Shown: positions 25,140 through 33,707, numbered from the stretch's first letter. The stretch: 64,000 bases of DNA from Stigmatella aurantiaca (GCF_900109545.1 NZ_FOAP01000008.1:248001-312000); one strand, 5' to 3'. Notes: generated by a model from the sequence alone, not told the origin. Numbers and translations are program-made.

Positions 25140-25337
25140 ATGGGCGTTACCAACTTCACGGGTGTGAAGGTGTTCTCCACCACGCTCGCGCGTGATCGCG
25201 AGAACATGGGGGAAAACATCACCAAGTGGCTCAAGGAGAACCCCAACGTGGAGGTGGTGGACCGCGTGGTGACGCAGTCGTCGGACAAGGAGTTCCACTG
25301 TCTGACCATCACGCTGTTCTACCGGCCAAAGGCCTGA
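25140..25337 (+). CDS. Small hypothetical protein (65 aa)
   Basis: A short ORF with a convincing ribosome site (GAGGGTCGGA just upstream) and a strong terminator after it. The product has mixed alpha/beta character (VKVFSTTLARDREN, VVDRVVTQSSDKE, CLTITLFYRP). It has no signal or membrane segment and I recognise no family. The isolated, well-terminated layout supports a real gene of unknown role. Confidence 0.65.
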   Translation: MGVTNFTGVKVFSTTLARDRENMGENITKWLKENPNVEVVDRVVTQSSDKEFHCLTITLFYRPKA

Positions 25338-25371
25338 GGTCCGCGGCCCGAGGGCCGCTGGACGTATGCGC

Positions 25372-25404
25372 AGGGCGCTCTCCCCGTTCGCGGGGGGGCG
25401 CCCT
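25372..25404 (+). terminator. Intrinsic terminator hairpin with TTCG tetraloop
   Basis: The outer arms AGGGCGC (25372-25378) and GCGCCCT (25398-25404) enclose an inner CCCCG-TTCG-CGGGG stem, a very stable C(UUCG)G tetraloop. The T-tract is short (TTCGTCATTT). It sits 34 bases after the 65-aa gene stop, before the rhomboid-like gene. Confidence 0.7.
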
Positions 25405-25503
25405 TCGTCATTTAGAGCGACCAGTAGGCGACGAAGTGGTTGCGAACGGACGAGGCTTCCACCACCTTTAGGCGGCTCGAAGCGCGAGCCTGGAGGAGGA
25501 CGG

Positions 25504-26244
25504 ATGCGACCGATGCGTGGTTCGGGCGGGGGATTTGGCGGAGGAGGCGGAGGGTTCTCCGGCCTGGAGTCGACGGCGGCCAAACTGGCGCTGGCGCTGG
25601 TGGCCGGCTCGGTGATGTTCCTGCTGACGCGGAACGCCCAGGGCGGCCTGCTGCTGCTGGTGCCGGGGACGCTGGGCAGCTTCCTCTGGCAGCCCTTCAC
25701 TTACGCGTTCATCGAGACGAGCCCCTTGGGCATCCTCTTCGGCGCGCTCATCATCTGGTCCATCGGTGGGTGGCTGGAGGCCACGTGGGGCACGCGCAAG
25801 TTCCTGCTGGTGGGGCTGGGCTGCACCGTGGCGGCCGGGTTTCTCACCACCGCCATCACCACCTTCCTGGTGCCGGTGGCCGCCATCTACCCGGGCGGCA
25901 CGGTGCTCACCAGCGTGCTGTGGGTCGCGTACGGGCTCACCATTGGCAAGGGACAGGCGAACTTCTGGGGCATTCCGCTGTCGGGCAATGCGCTGGCCGG
26001 CATCGGCGCGGGCTTCGTGTTCCTGTCGGTGCTCACCAGCGGCGGTGGCCCCGTGGAGGGGCTGCTGCGCCAACTGCCGGAGGTGATTGGCCTGGTGCTC
26101 ATCTTCGTCTACGTGCGCGGCGCGAGCCCCCGCCGCCTGCTGCTGCACTTCCAGCACTGGAAGCTCCAGCGCCAGCTTCGCAACCGCTCGCGCAACATGC
26201 GCGTGGTGCGCGAGGAGCGCTCGGACGACCAGTACCTCAACTGA
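25504..26244 (+). CDS. Rhomboid-like membrane protein, apparently without catalytic Ser/His
   Basis: A 246-residue protein with about six membrane segments after a Gly-rich N terminus (GSGGGFGGGGGGFSG). ATG 25504 follows GGAGGACGG, an excellent ribosome site. Early helices match the rhomboid/derlin pattern (WQPFTYAFIE, GALIIWSIGGWLEATWGTRKFL). Where rhomboids carry GxSG, this protein reads GGTVLTSVLWVAYG, and the later catalytic His is not visible. It is more likely a pseudoprotease or derlin-like scaffold than an active intramembrane protease. The C terminus is basic and cytosolic (HWKLQRQLRNRSRNMR). Confidence 0.7.
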   Translation: MRPMRGSGGGFGGGGGGFSGLESTAAKLALALVAGSVMFLLTRNAQGGLLLLVPGTLGSFLWQPFTYAFIETSPLGILFGALIIWSIGGWLEATWGTRKFLLVGLGCTVAAGFLTTAITTFLVPVAAIYPGGTVLTSVLWVAYGLTIGKGQANFWGIPLSGNALAGIGAGFVFLSVLTSGGGPVEGLLRQLPEVIGLVLIFVYVRGASPRRLLLHFQHWKLQRQLRNRSRNMRVVREERSDDQYLN

Positions 26245-26245
26245 C

Positions 26246-27880
26246 TCAGTTGGCCACCTCCGGGTGGCCGTACTGCTTGAGCTTGCGGTAGAGCGTGGCC
26301 AGCCCGATGTCGAGCTGCTCCGCGGTGCGCGAGCGGTTGCCGCTGTTGTGCGCCAGCACCGCGAGGATGTACTCGCGCTCCATGTCCTCCAGCGTCCGGG
26401 GCGCGCTGCCCGGCAGGATGCTGGGCTGGGCCTCGCGGACCTCCTCCGGCAAGTCGTCCCGCTCGATGCGCGTGCCCTCGTGCAGCGCCACCGCGCGCTC
26501 GATGGCGTTGGCCAGCTCGCGCACGTTGCCCGGCCACCCGTAGCGCAGGAGCTGGTCGGCCACCTCGGGGGAGAAGGAGGCCACCTTGCGGCCCAGCCGC
26601 TCCGAGGCCTCGGCGAGCAGTTGCCGGGCCAGCGGCAGGATGTCGTCCCGCCGCTCCCGGAGCGGCAGCACCTTCAGCTCGATGACGCGCAGCCGGTAGT
26701 AGAGGTCCTGCCGGAAGCGGCCCGTGCTCACCTCCTCTAGGAGGTTGCGGTTGGTGGCGGCCACCACGCGCACGTCCACCTTGCGGCTCTGGTTCTCGCC
26801 CACGCGGCGGACCTCCTTCTCCTGGAGCGCGCGCAGCAGCCGGGCCTGCATGGCGGGGGGCACCTCGCCCACCTCGTCCAGGAAGAGGGTGCCGCCGCTG
26901 GCCGCCTCGAAGAGGCCGGGCCGGTCATGCGTGGCGCCGGTGAAGGCCCCCTTGGCGTGGCCGAACAGCTCGCTCTCCAGGAGGCTCTCCGTGACGGCCG
27001 CGCAGTTGACGGCCACGAAGGCCTTGTGGGCCCGCTCGGACTCGTCGTGGATGAGCCGGGCCACGCGCTCCTTGCCCACGCCGCTCTCGCCGGTGATGAG
27101 CACCGTGGAGTCCACCTTCGCCGCGCGCCGCGCGAGGGCGAGCACCCGCCGCATGCCCTCCGTGCGCACCACCAGCCCGGAAGGGTCCTCCGACTCACCC
27201 ACCACGCGCGCCAGCGTGCGCCGCTTCACCCGGAGCTTCTGCTCGGCCTCCTTGAGGGCTTCCGTCACCTGGGCGAGCACCCCCTCCATGCACCGCGTCT
27301 CGTAGAAGCTCAGCGCCTCTACGCACGTGGAGCCCCACTCCTCGGCGGACTTGCCGAGGATCTGGCAGACCGCGTCCCCCTTGCCCACGCAGCGCGTCTC
27401 CAGGCAGTAGATGGGTTTGCCGTTGCAGTAGCTCATGTACCCGCTGGCGAACCCCGTGAGGCTCCAGCACACCGGTTGATCCGCCTGCCCCACGTGCAGC
27501 AGGTGCTGCTCGGCCTCGTAGGACTCGCGCCACAGGGCCTCCGCGAACGGCGCGGGCCCATCCTCGGGGCCCCGCTCCACGGGCTCCAGCAGCACCTGGC
27601 CCTGAAGGGTGTGCAGGCGCCCGCCCGCCCGGCGCCAGAAGCTCTCGTCCGGCCACGGCAGCGCCGTCTTCATGGCCTCCGCCGTCCGCCAGCCATGCGC
27701 GTACCCCAGCCGTGTCAGGATGCCCCGGGCGGCCGTCATCCCCAGCATGGAGATCAGCTCCTTGCGCAGGAGCCCCAGCGCCACGGCATCCATCAGCAGG
27801 GCCCGCTGGCCCGCGAAGTGAATGAGGCCGCCCTCCGGGTCGAACGACAGCAAATCCTTGAGGTCCAAACGGTGGGTCAT
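26246..27880 (-). CDS. V4R-sensor sigma-54-dependent transcriptional activator (XylR/DmpR type)
   Basis: A 544-residue bacterial enhancer-binding protein. Residues about 1-200 form an XylR-N/V4R-like effector domain with conserved Cys/His ([16 protein letters not shown]). A short coiled B-linker follows. The AAA+ domain has Walker A GESGVGKE, the sigma-54-contact loop GAFTGA and the DEVGE Walker B region. A Fis-type helix-turn-helix ends the protein ([18 protein letters not shown]). Start ATG 27880 gives [18 protein letters not shown], the usual V4R entry. It diverges from a LigB-type dioxygenase gene, and the 139-base gap holds inverted repeats and a candidate sigma-54 promoter. Confidence 0.9.
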   Translation of the reverse strand: MTHRLDLKDLLSFDPEGGLIHFAGQRALLMDAVALGLLRKELISMLGMTAARGILTRLGYAHGWRTAEAMKTALPWPDESFWRRAGGRLHTLQGQVLLEPVERGPEDGPAPFAEALWRESYEAEQHLLHVGQADQPVCWSLTGFASGYMSYCNGKPIYCLETRCVGKGDAVCQILGKSAEEWGSTCVEALSFYETRCMEGVLAQVTEALKEAEQKLRVKRRTLARVVGESEDPSGLVVRTEGMRRVLALARRAAKVDSTVLITGESGVGKERVARLIHDESERAHKAFVAVNCAAVTESLLESELFGHAKGAFTGATHDRPGLFEAASGGTLFLDEVGEVPPAMQARLLRALQEKEVRRVGENQSRKVDVRVVAATNRNLLEEVSTGRFRQDLYYRLRVIELKVLPLRERRDDILPLARQLLAEASERLGRKVASFSPEVADQLLRYGWPGNVRELANAIERAVALHEGTRIERDDLPEEVREAQPSILPGSAPRTLEDMEREYILAVLAHNSGNRSRTAEQLDIGLATLYRKLKQYGHPEVAN

Positions 27881-27890
27881 GGGGCCGGGT

Positions 27891-27927
27891 GCTCTCAAAA
27901 GGAGAGCACTTCCTATCATTTTGAGAG
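27891..27927. promoter_or_regulatory. Overlapping inverted repeats: candidate activator binding site/5' leader switch
   Basis: Two nested inverted repeats share one arm. The outer pair is CTCTCAAAA (27892-27900) with TTTTGAGAG (27919-27927), perfect over 9 bp. The inner pair is GCTCTC (27891-27896) with GAGAGC (27902-27907), perfect over 6 bp. Relative to the dioxygenase-side start point predicted near 28017 they sit at about -90 to -125, the usual distance for sigma-54 enhancer sites. They also lie in the leader of the regulator gene, where autoregulation would occur. Confidence 0.55.
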
Positions 27928-27990
27928 TAGGGGTGCCAGGGGAGGGGAGAGGGCCGGAGTGATTCCGGGCAGTTGAACGATAGTTGACGT

Positions 27991-28005
27991 TGGTCCCCAC
28001 CTTGC
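27991..28005 (+). promoter_or_regulatory. Candidate sigma-54 (-24/-12) promoter
   Basis: TGGTCC-CCACC-TTGC: GG and GC are 10 bases apart, the exact -24/-12 spacing of the sigma-54 consensus TGGCAC-N5-TTGC. Four of six bases in the -24 box and all of the TTGC match. The start point would be near 28017. It faces the dioxygenase gene and lies beside a sigma-54 activator gene. Confidence 0.5.
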
Positions 28006-28019
28006 TATGGACGAGCCCC

Positions 28020-28898
28020 ATGGGCTCGGGGTTCGACAGGCGCGAGGTGCTCCAGATGGCCGCGGCCGTCGGCGTGGCGGGCATCTCGGAGACGGTGGGG
28101 CCCCGGGCGGGCGCGTCCACCGTGGCCCCCGCGGCCTTCGTCTCCCATGGCTCGCCCCTGGTGTCGCTGGACACGGATGCCTACCCGCAGGCGCTGCGCC
28201 GCTTCGGCGAGAGCGTGAACGGTGTCCGGGCGCTCGTGGTGGTCTCCGCGCACTGGGAGACCCCGGGGGGCGTGCGCGTCACCGCGAGCGCCACCCCGCC
28301 CCTCATCTATGACTTCGGCGGCTTTCCGGAGGCGCTCTACCGGCTGACGTACCCGTGCCCGGGCGCCCCCGAGGTGGCCAGGGAAGCCGTGGCGCTCCTG
28401 GCGGCCGCGGGCTTCGCGAGCGCGGCGGATGCCGGGCGCGGGTTGGATCACGGCACCTGGGTGCCGCTGCGGCTGGCGCTGCCCGAGGCGAGCCTTCCGG
28501 TGGTGCAGGTGTCCATGCCCCGGGGCGCCTCGGCCGAGGACGTGATGCGCATGGGGCAGGCGCTGCGCCCGCTGCGCTCCCAGGGCGTGCTGCTGCTGGG
28601 CAGCGGCGGGGTGAGCCACAACCTGCGGCGGCTGTTCCCGGACAAGGCCGCGCCCTCGGAGTCCTGGGCCCAGGCGTTCGACACCTGGGTGGCGGAGCGC
28701 CTGGACGCCCGCGACTTCTCTGGCCTGCTCGATTGGATGCGCGCACCGAATGCGCGCCTGGCGCATCCAACCGCCGAGCATTTCCTTCCGCTCTCTTTTG
28801 TCCTCGGTGCTGCCCTCCCCGAGGACCGCCTCATTCCGGTCTTCGAGGGCTTTCATCACGGAACTTTGTCCATGCGCAGCTTCGCGCTGCGCGCTTGA
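28020..28898 (+). CDS. LigB-type extradiol ring-cleavage dioxygenase (DODA family), start ambiguous
   Basis: A 292-residue member of the class III extradiol dioxygenase family (4,5-DOPA dioxygenase/YgiD-like), which cleaves catechol-like rings with a metal bound by His/Glu. Visible motifs are VSHGSPL, SAHWE, HGTWVPL and [13 protein letters not shown] 28020 gives a twin-arginine-like N terminus ([16 protein letters not shown]), suggesting export. However, ATG 28056 has a much better ribosome site (GAGGTG, 6-base spacing) and fits the predicted sigma-54 start near 28017, giving a cytosolic protein. The neighbouring V4R activator suggests induction by an aromatic compound. YceI follows 22 bases later. 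Confidence 0.83.
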   Translation: MGSGFDRREVLQMAAAVGVAGISETVGPRAGASTVAPAAFVSHGSPLVSLDTDAYPQALRRFGESVNGVRALVVVSAHWETPGGVRVTASATPPLIYDFGGFPEALYRLTYPCPGAPEVAREAVALLAAAGFASAADAGRGLDHGTWVPLRLALPEASLPVVQVSMPRGASAEDVMRMGQALRPLRSQGVLLLGSGGVSHNLRRLFPDKAAPSESWAQAFDTWVAERLDARDFSGLLDWMRAPNARLAHPTAEHFLPLSFVLGAALPEDRLIPVFEGFHHGTLSMRSFALRA

Positions 28899-28920
28899 AC
28901 CGCATCACGGGAGAACATCC

Positions 28921-29547
28921 ATGAACATGCTGCTGAAGTCCGCCATCGCCGCCGCCGTCTTTGCCGTCCCCTCCATCGCCGCCGCGTCCACGTGGGAGAT
29001 TGACTCCGCGCACTCGTCCGCCAAGTTCACCGTGAAGCACATGATGATCACGAACGTGGCGGGCGAGTTCGGCAGCGTCACCGGCACGGTGAACCTGGAC
29101 GACAAGGATCCCTCCAAGACGACCATCACCGCGAGCGTCGACACGACGACCATCAACACCAACCAGCCCAAGCGCGACGCGCACCTGAAGAGCCCGGACT
29201 TCTTCGACGTCGAGAAGTACCCGGCCATGACCTTCAAGTCGAAGAGCGTGAAGGCCGACGGCAAGGACAAGTTCAAGGTGACGGGCGACCTGACGCTCCA
29301 CGGCGTGACGAAGCCGGTCACCCTGGACGTGGAGTCTTCGTCCACCGAGATCAAGGATCCCTGGGGTGGCACGCGCCGTGGCGCCTCCGCGACGACGAAG
29401 CTCAACCGCAAGGACTTTGGCCTGACCTGGAATCAGGCGCTGGAGGCCGGTGGCGTGGCGGTGGGCGACGAGGTGAAGGTGATGATCGACCTGGAGCTCG
29501 TGAAGAAGGACGAGGCCCCGGCTGCGGCGGCGCCCGCCAAGAAGTAG
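28921..29547 (+). CDS. YceI family periplasmic lipid/polyprenoid-binding protein
   Basis: A 208-residue protein with an N-terminal Sec signal peptide (MNMLLKSAIAAAVFAVPSIAAA, cleavage after AAA-S). The body is a lipocalin-like YceI barrel: STWEIDSAHSSAKFTVKHM at the start, FFDVEKYPAMTFKS in the middle, TLHGVTKPVTLDVE and RKDFGLTWNQALEAGG later. YceI proteins bind polyprenoid or amphipathic lipids in the periplasm. Its gene starts 22 bases after the dioxygenase stop and ends in a strong terminator, so the two probably form one unit. Confidence 0.92.
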   Translation: MNMLLKSAIAAAVFAVPSIAAASTWEIDSAHSSAKFTVKHMMITNVAGEFGSVTGTVNLDDKDPSKTTITASVDTTTINTNQPKRDAHLKSPDFFDVEKYPAMTFKSKSVKADGKDKFKVTGDLTLHGVTKPVTLDVESSSTEIKDPWGGTRRGASATTKLNRKDFGLTWNQALEAGGVAVGDEVKVMIDLELVKKDEAPAAAAPAKK

Positions 29548-29580
29548 TCCTGGCGCACGCTCCGGCGTGAACGCCTTTCG

Positions 29581-29614
29581 GAGGGGCCTCGGTGACGAGG
29601 CCCCTCTTCTTTTT
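29581..29614 (+). terminator. Intrinsic terminator after yceI
   Basis: A perfect 11-bp stem, GAGGGGCCTCG (29581-29591) and CGAGGCCCCTC (29596-29606), is closed by a GTGA (GNRA-type) tetraloop and followed by TTCTTTTT. It lies between convergent genes. The T-tract makes it strongest in the forward direction. Confidence 0.9.
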
Positions 29615-29622
29615 GCGGGGCA

Positions 29623-32600
29623 CTACCCCTCGGCGATGGCCTGGATGCTCGAGCGGTAGACGAAGATGCGCGCGGTGTTGGTGCGGTTGTCCGCGGGGAT
29701 GAGGAAGAAGCCCTGGCCGTCGGTCTTGAAGTCGCGCGAGAAGCCCGCGACCTGGCGGCCGTCATTGAAGGTGACGCGGATCTTCTGTCCTTCGGCCTGT
29801 GGCTGGCGCGCGCCCGCGGGCAGCATGAAGAAGATGGCCTTCATGCGCTTGCCGGGGATGCGCTCCGGGGTGAAGCCGGTCTGCTGCTCCAGGGCGATGT
29901 TCTCGTCGAGCAGATCCACATCGCGGATGGTGCCGCGCTTCACCTGGCCCTCCACGGTGTGGATGATGACGCGGTGCTCGCCCTCCACGAAGCAGGAGGG
30001 GGCCTGGGCGGCCTGGAACTCCAGCGGATTGCCCACCGGCTCGAAGAGCGGCGCCTCCTCGATGTCGATGGACGGAAGGCTCGGCGGGGGCGGGGGCGCC
30101 ACGGGCGCGCTCGCGAAGGCGCGCGCGGGCGCGGGGGGCGGCGGGGGCGCGGGCGGGGGCATCGCCACCGGGGCGGCCGCCGCGGGCTCTTCCGCGAACT
30201 CCACGTCGGCGAGCTCCACCACGGGCAGCTCCTCGGCGGGAGGCGGGGGCGGAGGCGGCGCGTCCTCGAAGGTGACGTCGATGCTCGGCTCGGACTCGGC
30301 TGCCTCCATGGGGGCCGCGGGCGGCACATCGTCGATGATGAGATCCGGCTCCGGAACCTCCTCGGCGGGGGGCGCGAAGGCGGACGCCTCGGGCACCGGC
30401 CGCGAGGCACCGGACTCCAGGTTCTCCATCGGCTCGGCGAAGGGGCTCACCGGGGCGGACTGTCCCTGGAAGCTATAGTCGGCCTCCTGCTCCGTTCCCC
30501 AGGTGTTGATCTCCGAAGAGGTGCCGAACTGGTCCCGCGCGGGAGGGTTCTTGGCCCACTCGGGCTCGGGCTCGGCCCAGTCCGCGGCCTGCTGTTGAGT
30601 GCCGGAGGCGTCGGTGGCCCACCCCAGGGCCGGTGCGGGCTCCTCCGATGGGGTCTCCGTCCACTCATCGTCCGATGCGGCAGCGGCCGGAGCGGCCGGG
30701 GGTGGCTCCGCGGGGCTCGTCTCCCACGCGGACGTGGCAGGCGTGCTTTCGGCAGCGGACCAGGCGGGGGCTTCGGCAGTCTCCGTCCACTCGGCCTGAG
30801 GGCTGGCCTCGGGCGCGGCGCCCCAGGGGGCATCTTGTTCCGCGGGCGTGGCCTCGAGGACGGGCTGTGCCTCTTCGGAAGCCCCCCACTCGGCGGGCGG
30901 GCTCTCCGCAGGGGGCTCCCATGCGGACGGCTGGGCCGGCGGGGCATCCGTGGCTGCGTCCACCGAGCCCCACTCAGAGGGCGTCTCGGGAGGCGGTACG
31001 GCCCACTGGGAGCCGGGCGCCTCGGAGGGGGCGGAGGCTTCGGGTGCGTCTCCCCACTCCGAGGGAATCGTGGCAGGGGCGGCTTCCTGGGCCGTGGGGG
31101 CTCCCCACTCGGTGGAGGAGGCGGTGGTCTCGGGGCTGGCCCACGCGGAGTCGTGTCCGGTGGGGGCCGCCCAGTCCGCCGCGGCCGGCTGCGCGGGATC
31201 GGCCCATGCGGAGGCCTCTGCCGGAGCCGCTTCTCCCTCGGGCGAGCCCCACTCGGGCTGTAGCTCCACGGGCTCAGGCTGTGCCGGGGCAGGCTCGGCA
31301 CTCCAGCCGTCGCCTGTTTCGGAGGTCAGGGGCTGAAGCTCCGGGGAAGGCTCCGCCGAGGCAGGCTCGGCGCTCCAGCCGTCGCCCGTTTCAGAGGTCA
31401 GGGGCTGAAGCTCCGGGGAAGGCTCCGCCGGAGGGGGCTCGGCGCTCCAGCCGTCGCCCGCCTCGGGGGCCACGGGCTGAAGCTCCAGGGGAGTCTCCGC
31501 GGAAGCAGGCTCGGCGCTCCAGCCATCGCTCCCTTCAGGGGCAATGGGCTGAAGGTCCGCGGACGAATCCGCCAGCTCCATGACACCGTCCTGCGCGGAC
31601 GCGTCGGGAAGGGCCATGGCCCGGTCCGACTCCCACGAGGTCTGCGGGGCTGATTCCTGGGCGAAGTCTGCGTGGGTCGCGAGGGGAACGGCCTCTTCCG
31701 GATTGCCGTCGAGGTCGATCTCCTCGGACGGCAAGGACGGGGGATGGAACTGCGTGGCCTCGGGCGCTTCGGCCGGCTCCGCGTTCCAGGACACGTCCGG
31801 GGCCGCGTCAGGAGCCGAGGCGCTGAAGTCCTCTTCGAGCTCGACGGTATCCGCCTGAAGGTCGGGAGCGACCTGGACCGGGCGAAGCTGGAGCGAAGGC
31901 GGCGTCTCGCTGGCGGGGAAAGGCGAGGCCTCCGGCGCGGGCTCCATCTCGGCGCCCAGGTCCGCCACCTCGAGGGTGGGCTCCGCGGCGGTGGGCTCCG
32001 GTTCGGGCTCGGCGGCCAGGGCCTGGGGCGCGGCTTCCGCCTCGCCCGCAGGGGACATCTCGAGATCGGAGACATCGAACGTGGGGGCCTCGGCCTCCGC
32101 GGGCGGCGGCAACTCCTCGGCGGGGCTCATCTCCAGCCCGGGCTGGAAGGCCTCCTGCGCGGGGGCCTCGGCGGCCATGTCCGCGGTGGACAGGGACAGC
32201 TCCTCCATGGAGCTGGCTTCCACCGGCGCCTCGTCCGCCACCATGTCCGTGCTGTCCAGCGCAAGCTCGTCCATGGACGCGGCCGGCTCGGGCTGGGCGG
32301 GGGCATCCATGGAGGAGAGCCCCTCGAAGGAGGCCTCCAGGGGGCTCTCGGAGGCAGGCTGTTCCGGGACGGCCTCGGTCACGGCATCGGAGTCCGCGTC
32401 GATCAGGTCGACATCGTCCCCCTGAAGCTCGATGGCCTCCGAGGACTCCATGGGCTCCGCGGACAGCTCGGGGACCGCCTCGAACGAAGCGGAGGGCGCC
32501 TCGGCGGGGGCGGCTTCCTCGAAGGAGGACTCCTCCGGCACGCTCTCCACGTCGGTGACGTCGGCGTCGGAGACCTCCATGAGGTCGTCCGCGGAGGTCA

Positions 32601-33573
32601 CTTCACTGGCGCTCGCCTCCGAGAGTTCCTCGGCGGCCGCGGCCTGGGGCTGGGCCTCCGTGGCCCAGGGCGCAGGGCCGCTCAACGACGGGATGTCGAC
32701 GTCCTCCGAGCCCAGCTGAATGCTCTCGGGCGAGGCCGAGGGCTCCTGCCAGGAAGCCTCGGGCGTGGCCTCGGCAGCCTCCGCTTCCGGGGCATAGTCC
32801 GCCGGGGTCGCATCCGCTTCAGGCGGGGGATAGCCCGCGTAGGTCTGGCTCGGCTCCGCGGGCCATGCCTGGGGCTGGCCCTCATAGCCCTGGTTCGGAT
32901 CGTAGGCCTGATTCGGATCATACCCCTGCTGCGGAGGGTACCCGGCATAGCCCTGGTTCGGATCGTAGCCCTGCTGCGGAGGGTACCCGGCATAGGCCTG
33001 ATTCGGATCGTAGGCCTGGTTCGGATCATACCCCTGCTGCGGAGGGTACCCGGCATAGGCCTGGTTCGGATCGTAGGCCTGGTTCGGATCATACCCCTGC
33101 TGCGGAGGGTACCCGGCGTAGCCCTGGTTCGGATCATAACCCTGGGCGTAGGCCTGATTCGGATCATAGGCCTGCGGGGGGTACGGGGCCGGGTAGGCGT
33201 ACCACTGGCCATCCTGGCCGTAGTAGCCCTGAGGCTGCTGGGGGTACGGGGCCGGGTAGGCGTACCACTGGCCATCCTGGCCGTAGTAGCCCTGGGGCTG
33301 CTGCGGATAGCCCGGGTACTGGGGCTGGGGTGGGTAGGCCGGGGGCGGGTACCCCTTGGGGTAGGCGTACCACTGGCCATCCTGGCCGTAGTAGCCCTGG
33401 GGCTGCTGCGGATAGGCCTCGGCCGCAGGCGGCTCCTGGACCGGCGCGTCTTGGACACCGAGGTGTCCTCGCAGCTCGTTCCAACGGGCCTCCTCTGGGG
33501 GAGACAGACTCCCCGTCTTCCGCTTCTCATCGAGGAAGCGGAACTCTCTCATCGCCGCGCGCGTGTCGGACAT
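29623..33573 (-). CDS. Large low-complexity repeat protein with N-terminal helical motif and C-terminal globular domain
   Basis: A 1316-residue protein with no signal peptide or membrane segment. The N terminus (REFRFLDEKRKTGSLSPPEEARWNELRGHLG) looks like a small helical module. Then come repeated Tyr/Gln/Pro/Gly units (GYYGQDGQWYAYP, YDPNQAYAGYPPQQG), about 750 residues of acidic Ala/Glu/Ser/Pro sequence containing four 24-residue repeats, and a roughly 120-residue ordered domain (from FVEGEHRVIIHTVEGQVKRG to the end). That last domain resembles the uncharacterised C-terminal domain I believe is called DUF6982. The function is unknown; the composition suggests a disordered, possibly condensate-forming scaffold. 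Confidence 0.85.
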   Translation of the reverse strand: MSDTRAAMREFRFLDEKRKTGSLSPPEEARWNELRGHLGVQDAPVQEPPAAEAYPQQPQGYYGQDGQWYAYPKGYPPPAYPPQPQYPGYPQQPQGYYGQDGQWYAYPAPYPQQPQGYYGQDGQWYAYPAPYPPQAYDPNQAYAQGYDPNQGYAGYPPQQGYDPNQAYDPNQAYAGYPPQQGYDPNQAYDPNQAYAGYPPQQGYDPNQGYAGYPPQQGYDPNQAYDPNQGYEGQPQAWPAEPSQTYAGYPPPEADATPADYAPEAEAAEATPEASWQEPSASPESIQLGSEDVDIPSLSGPAPWATEAQPQAAAAEELSEASASEVTSADDLMEVSDADVTDVESVPEESSFEEAAPAEAPSASFEAVPELSAEPMESSEAIELQGDDVDLIDADSDAVTEAVPEQPASESPLEASFEGLSSMDAPAQPEPAASMDELALDSTDMVADEAPVEASSMEELSLSTADMAAEAPAQEAFQPGLEMSPAEELPPPAEAEAPTFDVSDLEMSPAGEAEAAPQALAAEPEPEPTAAEPTLEVADLGAEMEPAPEASPFPASETPPSLQLRPVQVAPDLQADTVELEEDFSASAPDAAPDVSWNAEPAEAPEATQFHPPSLPSEEIDLDGNPEEAVPLATHADFAQESAPQTSWESDRAMALPDASAQDGVMELADSSADLQPIAPEGSDGWSAEPASAETPLELQPVAPEAGDGWSAEPPPAEPSPELQPLTSETGDGWSAEPASAEPSPELQPLTSETGDGWSAEPAPAQPEPVELQPEWGSPEGEAAPAEASAWADPAQPAAADWAAPTGHDSAWASPETTASSTEWGAPTAQEAAPATIPSEWGDAPEASAPSEAPGSQWAVPPPETPSEWGSVDAATDAPPAQPSAWEPPAESPPAEWGASEEAQPVLEATPAEQDAPWGAAPEASPQAEWTETAEAPAWSAAESTPATSAWETSPAEPPPAAPAAAASDDEWTETPSEEPAPALGWATDASGTQQQAADWAEPEPEWAKNPPARDQFGTSSEINTWGTEQEADYSFQGQSAPVSPFAEPMENLESGASRPVPEASAFAPPAEEVPEPDLIIDDVPPAAPMEAAESEPSIDVTFEDAPPPPPPPAEELPVVELADVEFAEEPAAAAPVAMPPPAPPPPPAPARAFASAPVAPPPPPSLPSIDIEEAPLFEPVGNPLEFQAAQAPSCFVEGEHRVIIHTVEGQVKRGTIRDVDLLDENIALEQQTGFTPERIPGKRMKAIFFMLPAGARQPQAEGQKIRVTFNDGRQVAGFSRDFKTDGQGFFLIPADNRTNTARIFVYRSSIQAIAEG
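31301..31588 (-). repeat. 72-bp tandem repeats inside the low-complexity gene
   Basis: The segment CTCCAGCC recurs at 31301, 31373, 31445 and 31517, an exact 72-base period (24 codons). Each unit encodes a variant of DGWSAEP..AE..LQPL. Four units are visible; the middle two are nearly identical in DNA, which indicates recent duplication. Confidence 0.85.
32870..33430 (-). repeat. Tandem coding repeats (Tyr/Pro/Gln-rich)
   Basis: The shared core CTGCTGCGGAGGGTACCCGG begins at 32926, 32971, 33034 and 33097 (spacings 45, 63, 63 bases), encoding YDPNQ-AYAGYPPQQG units. A second repeat, GYYGQDGQWYAYP, recurs three times between about 33190 and 33400. The near-identity of units at DNA level implies recent expansion. 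All spacings are multiples of three, so the frame is kept. Confidence 0.85.
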
Positions 33574-33653
33574 CCGTCCACCTTGCTACGGGTAGGGCGT
33601 AGACGGGGTGGAGGTTCCCGCCAGAACGCCTGAAGCGCAAATTTGAAGGCGAA

Positions 33654-33682
33654 AGTGTAGGAGAGTCCTGCCTACGGGTAAA
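33654..33682 (-). promoter_or_regulatory. Candidate promoter for the low-complexity gene
   Basis: On the minus strand, TTTACC (33677-33682), 17 bases, then TACACT (33654-33659), 4/6 matches in each box. It lies in the 134-base gap upstream of the ATG at 33573, about 80 bases from it. Confidence 0.4.
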
Positions 33683-33707
33683 CGTATCAGAATGGCTCGT
33701 TTGCTCC

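Noticed and set aside
27933-27938. TGGCAC on the minus strand as a -24 box for the V4R activator gene
   Set aside because: The six bases match perfectly, but at the right spacing the -12 position reads CTCT instead of TTGC.
32880-33180. CRISPR-like regular repeats
   Set aside because: Spacings are multiples of three and lie inside a coding frame that translates into YDPNQ-type repeats; there are no unique spacers and no cas genes.
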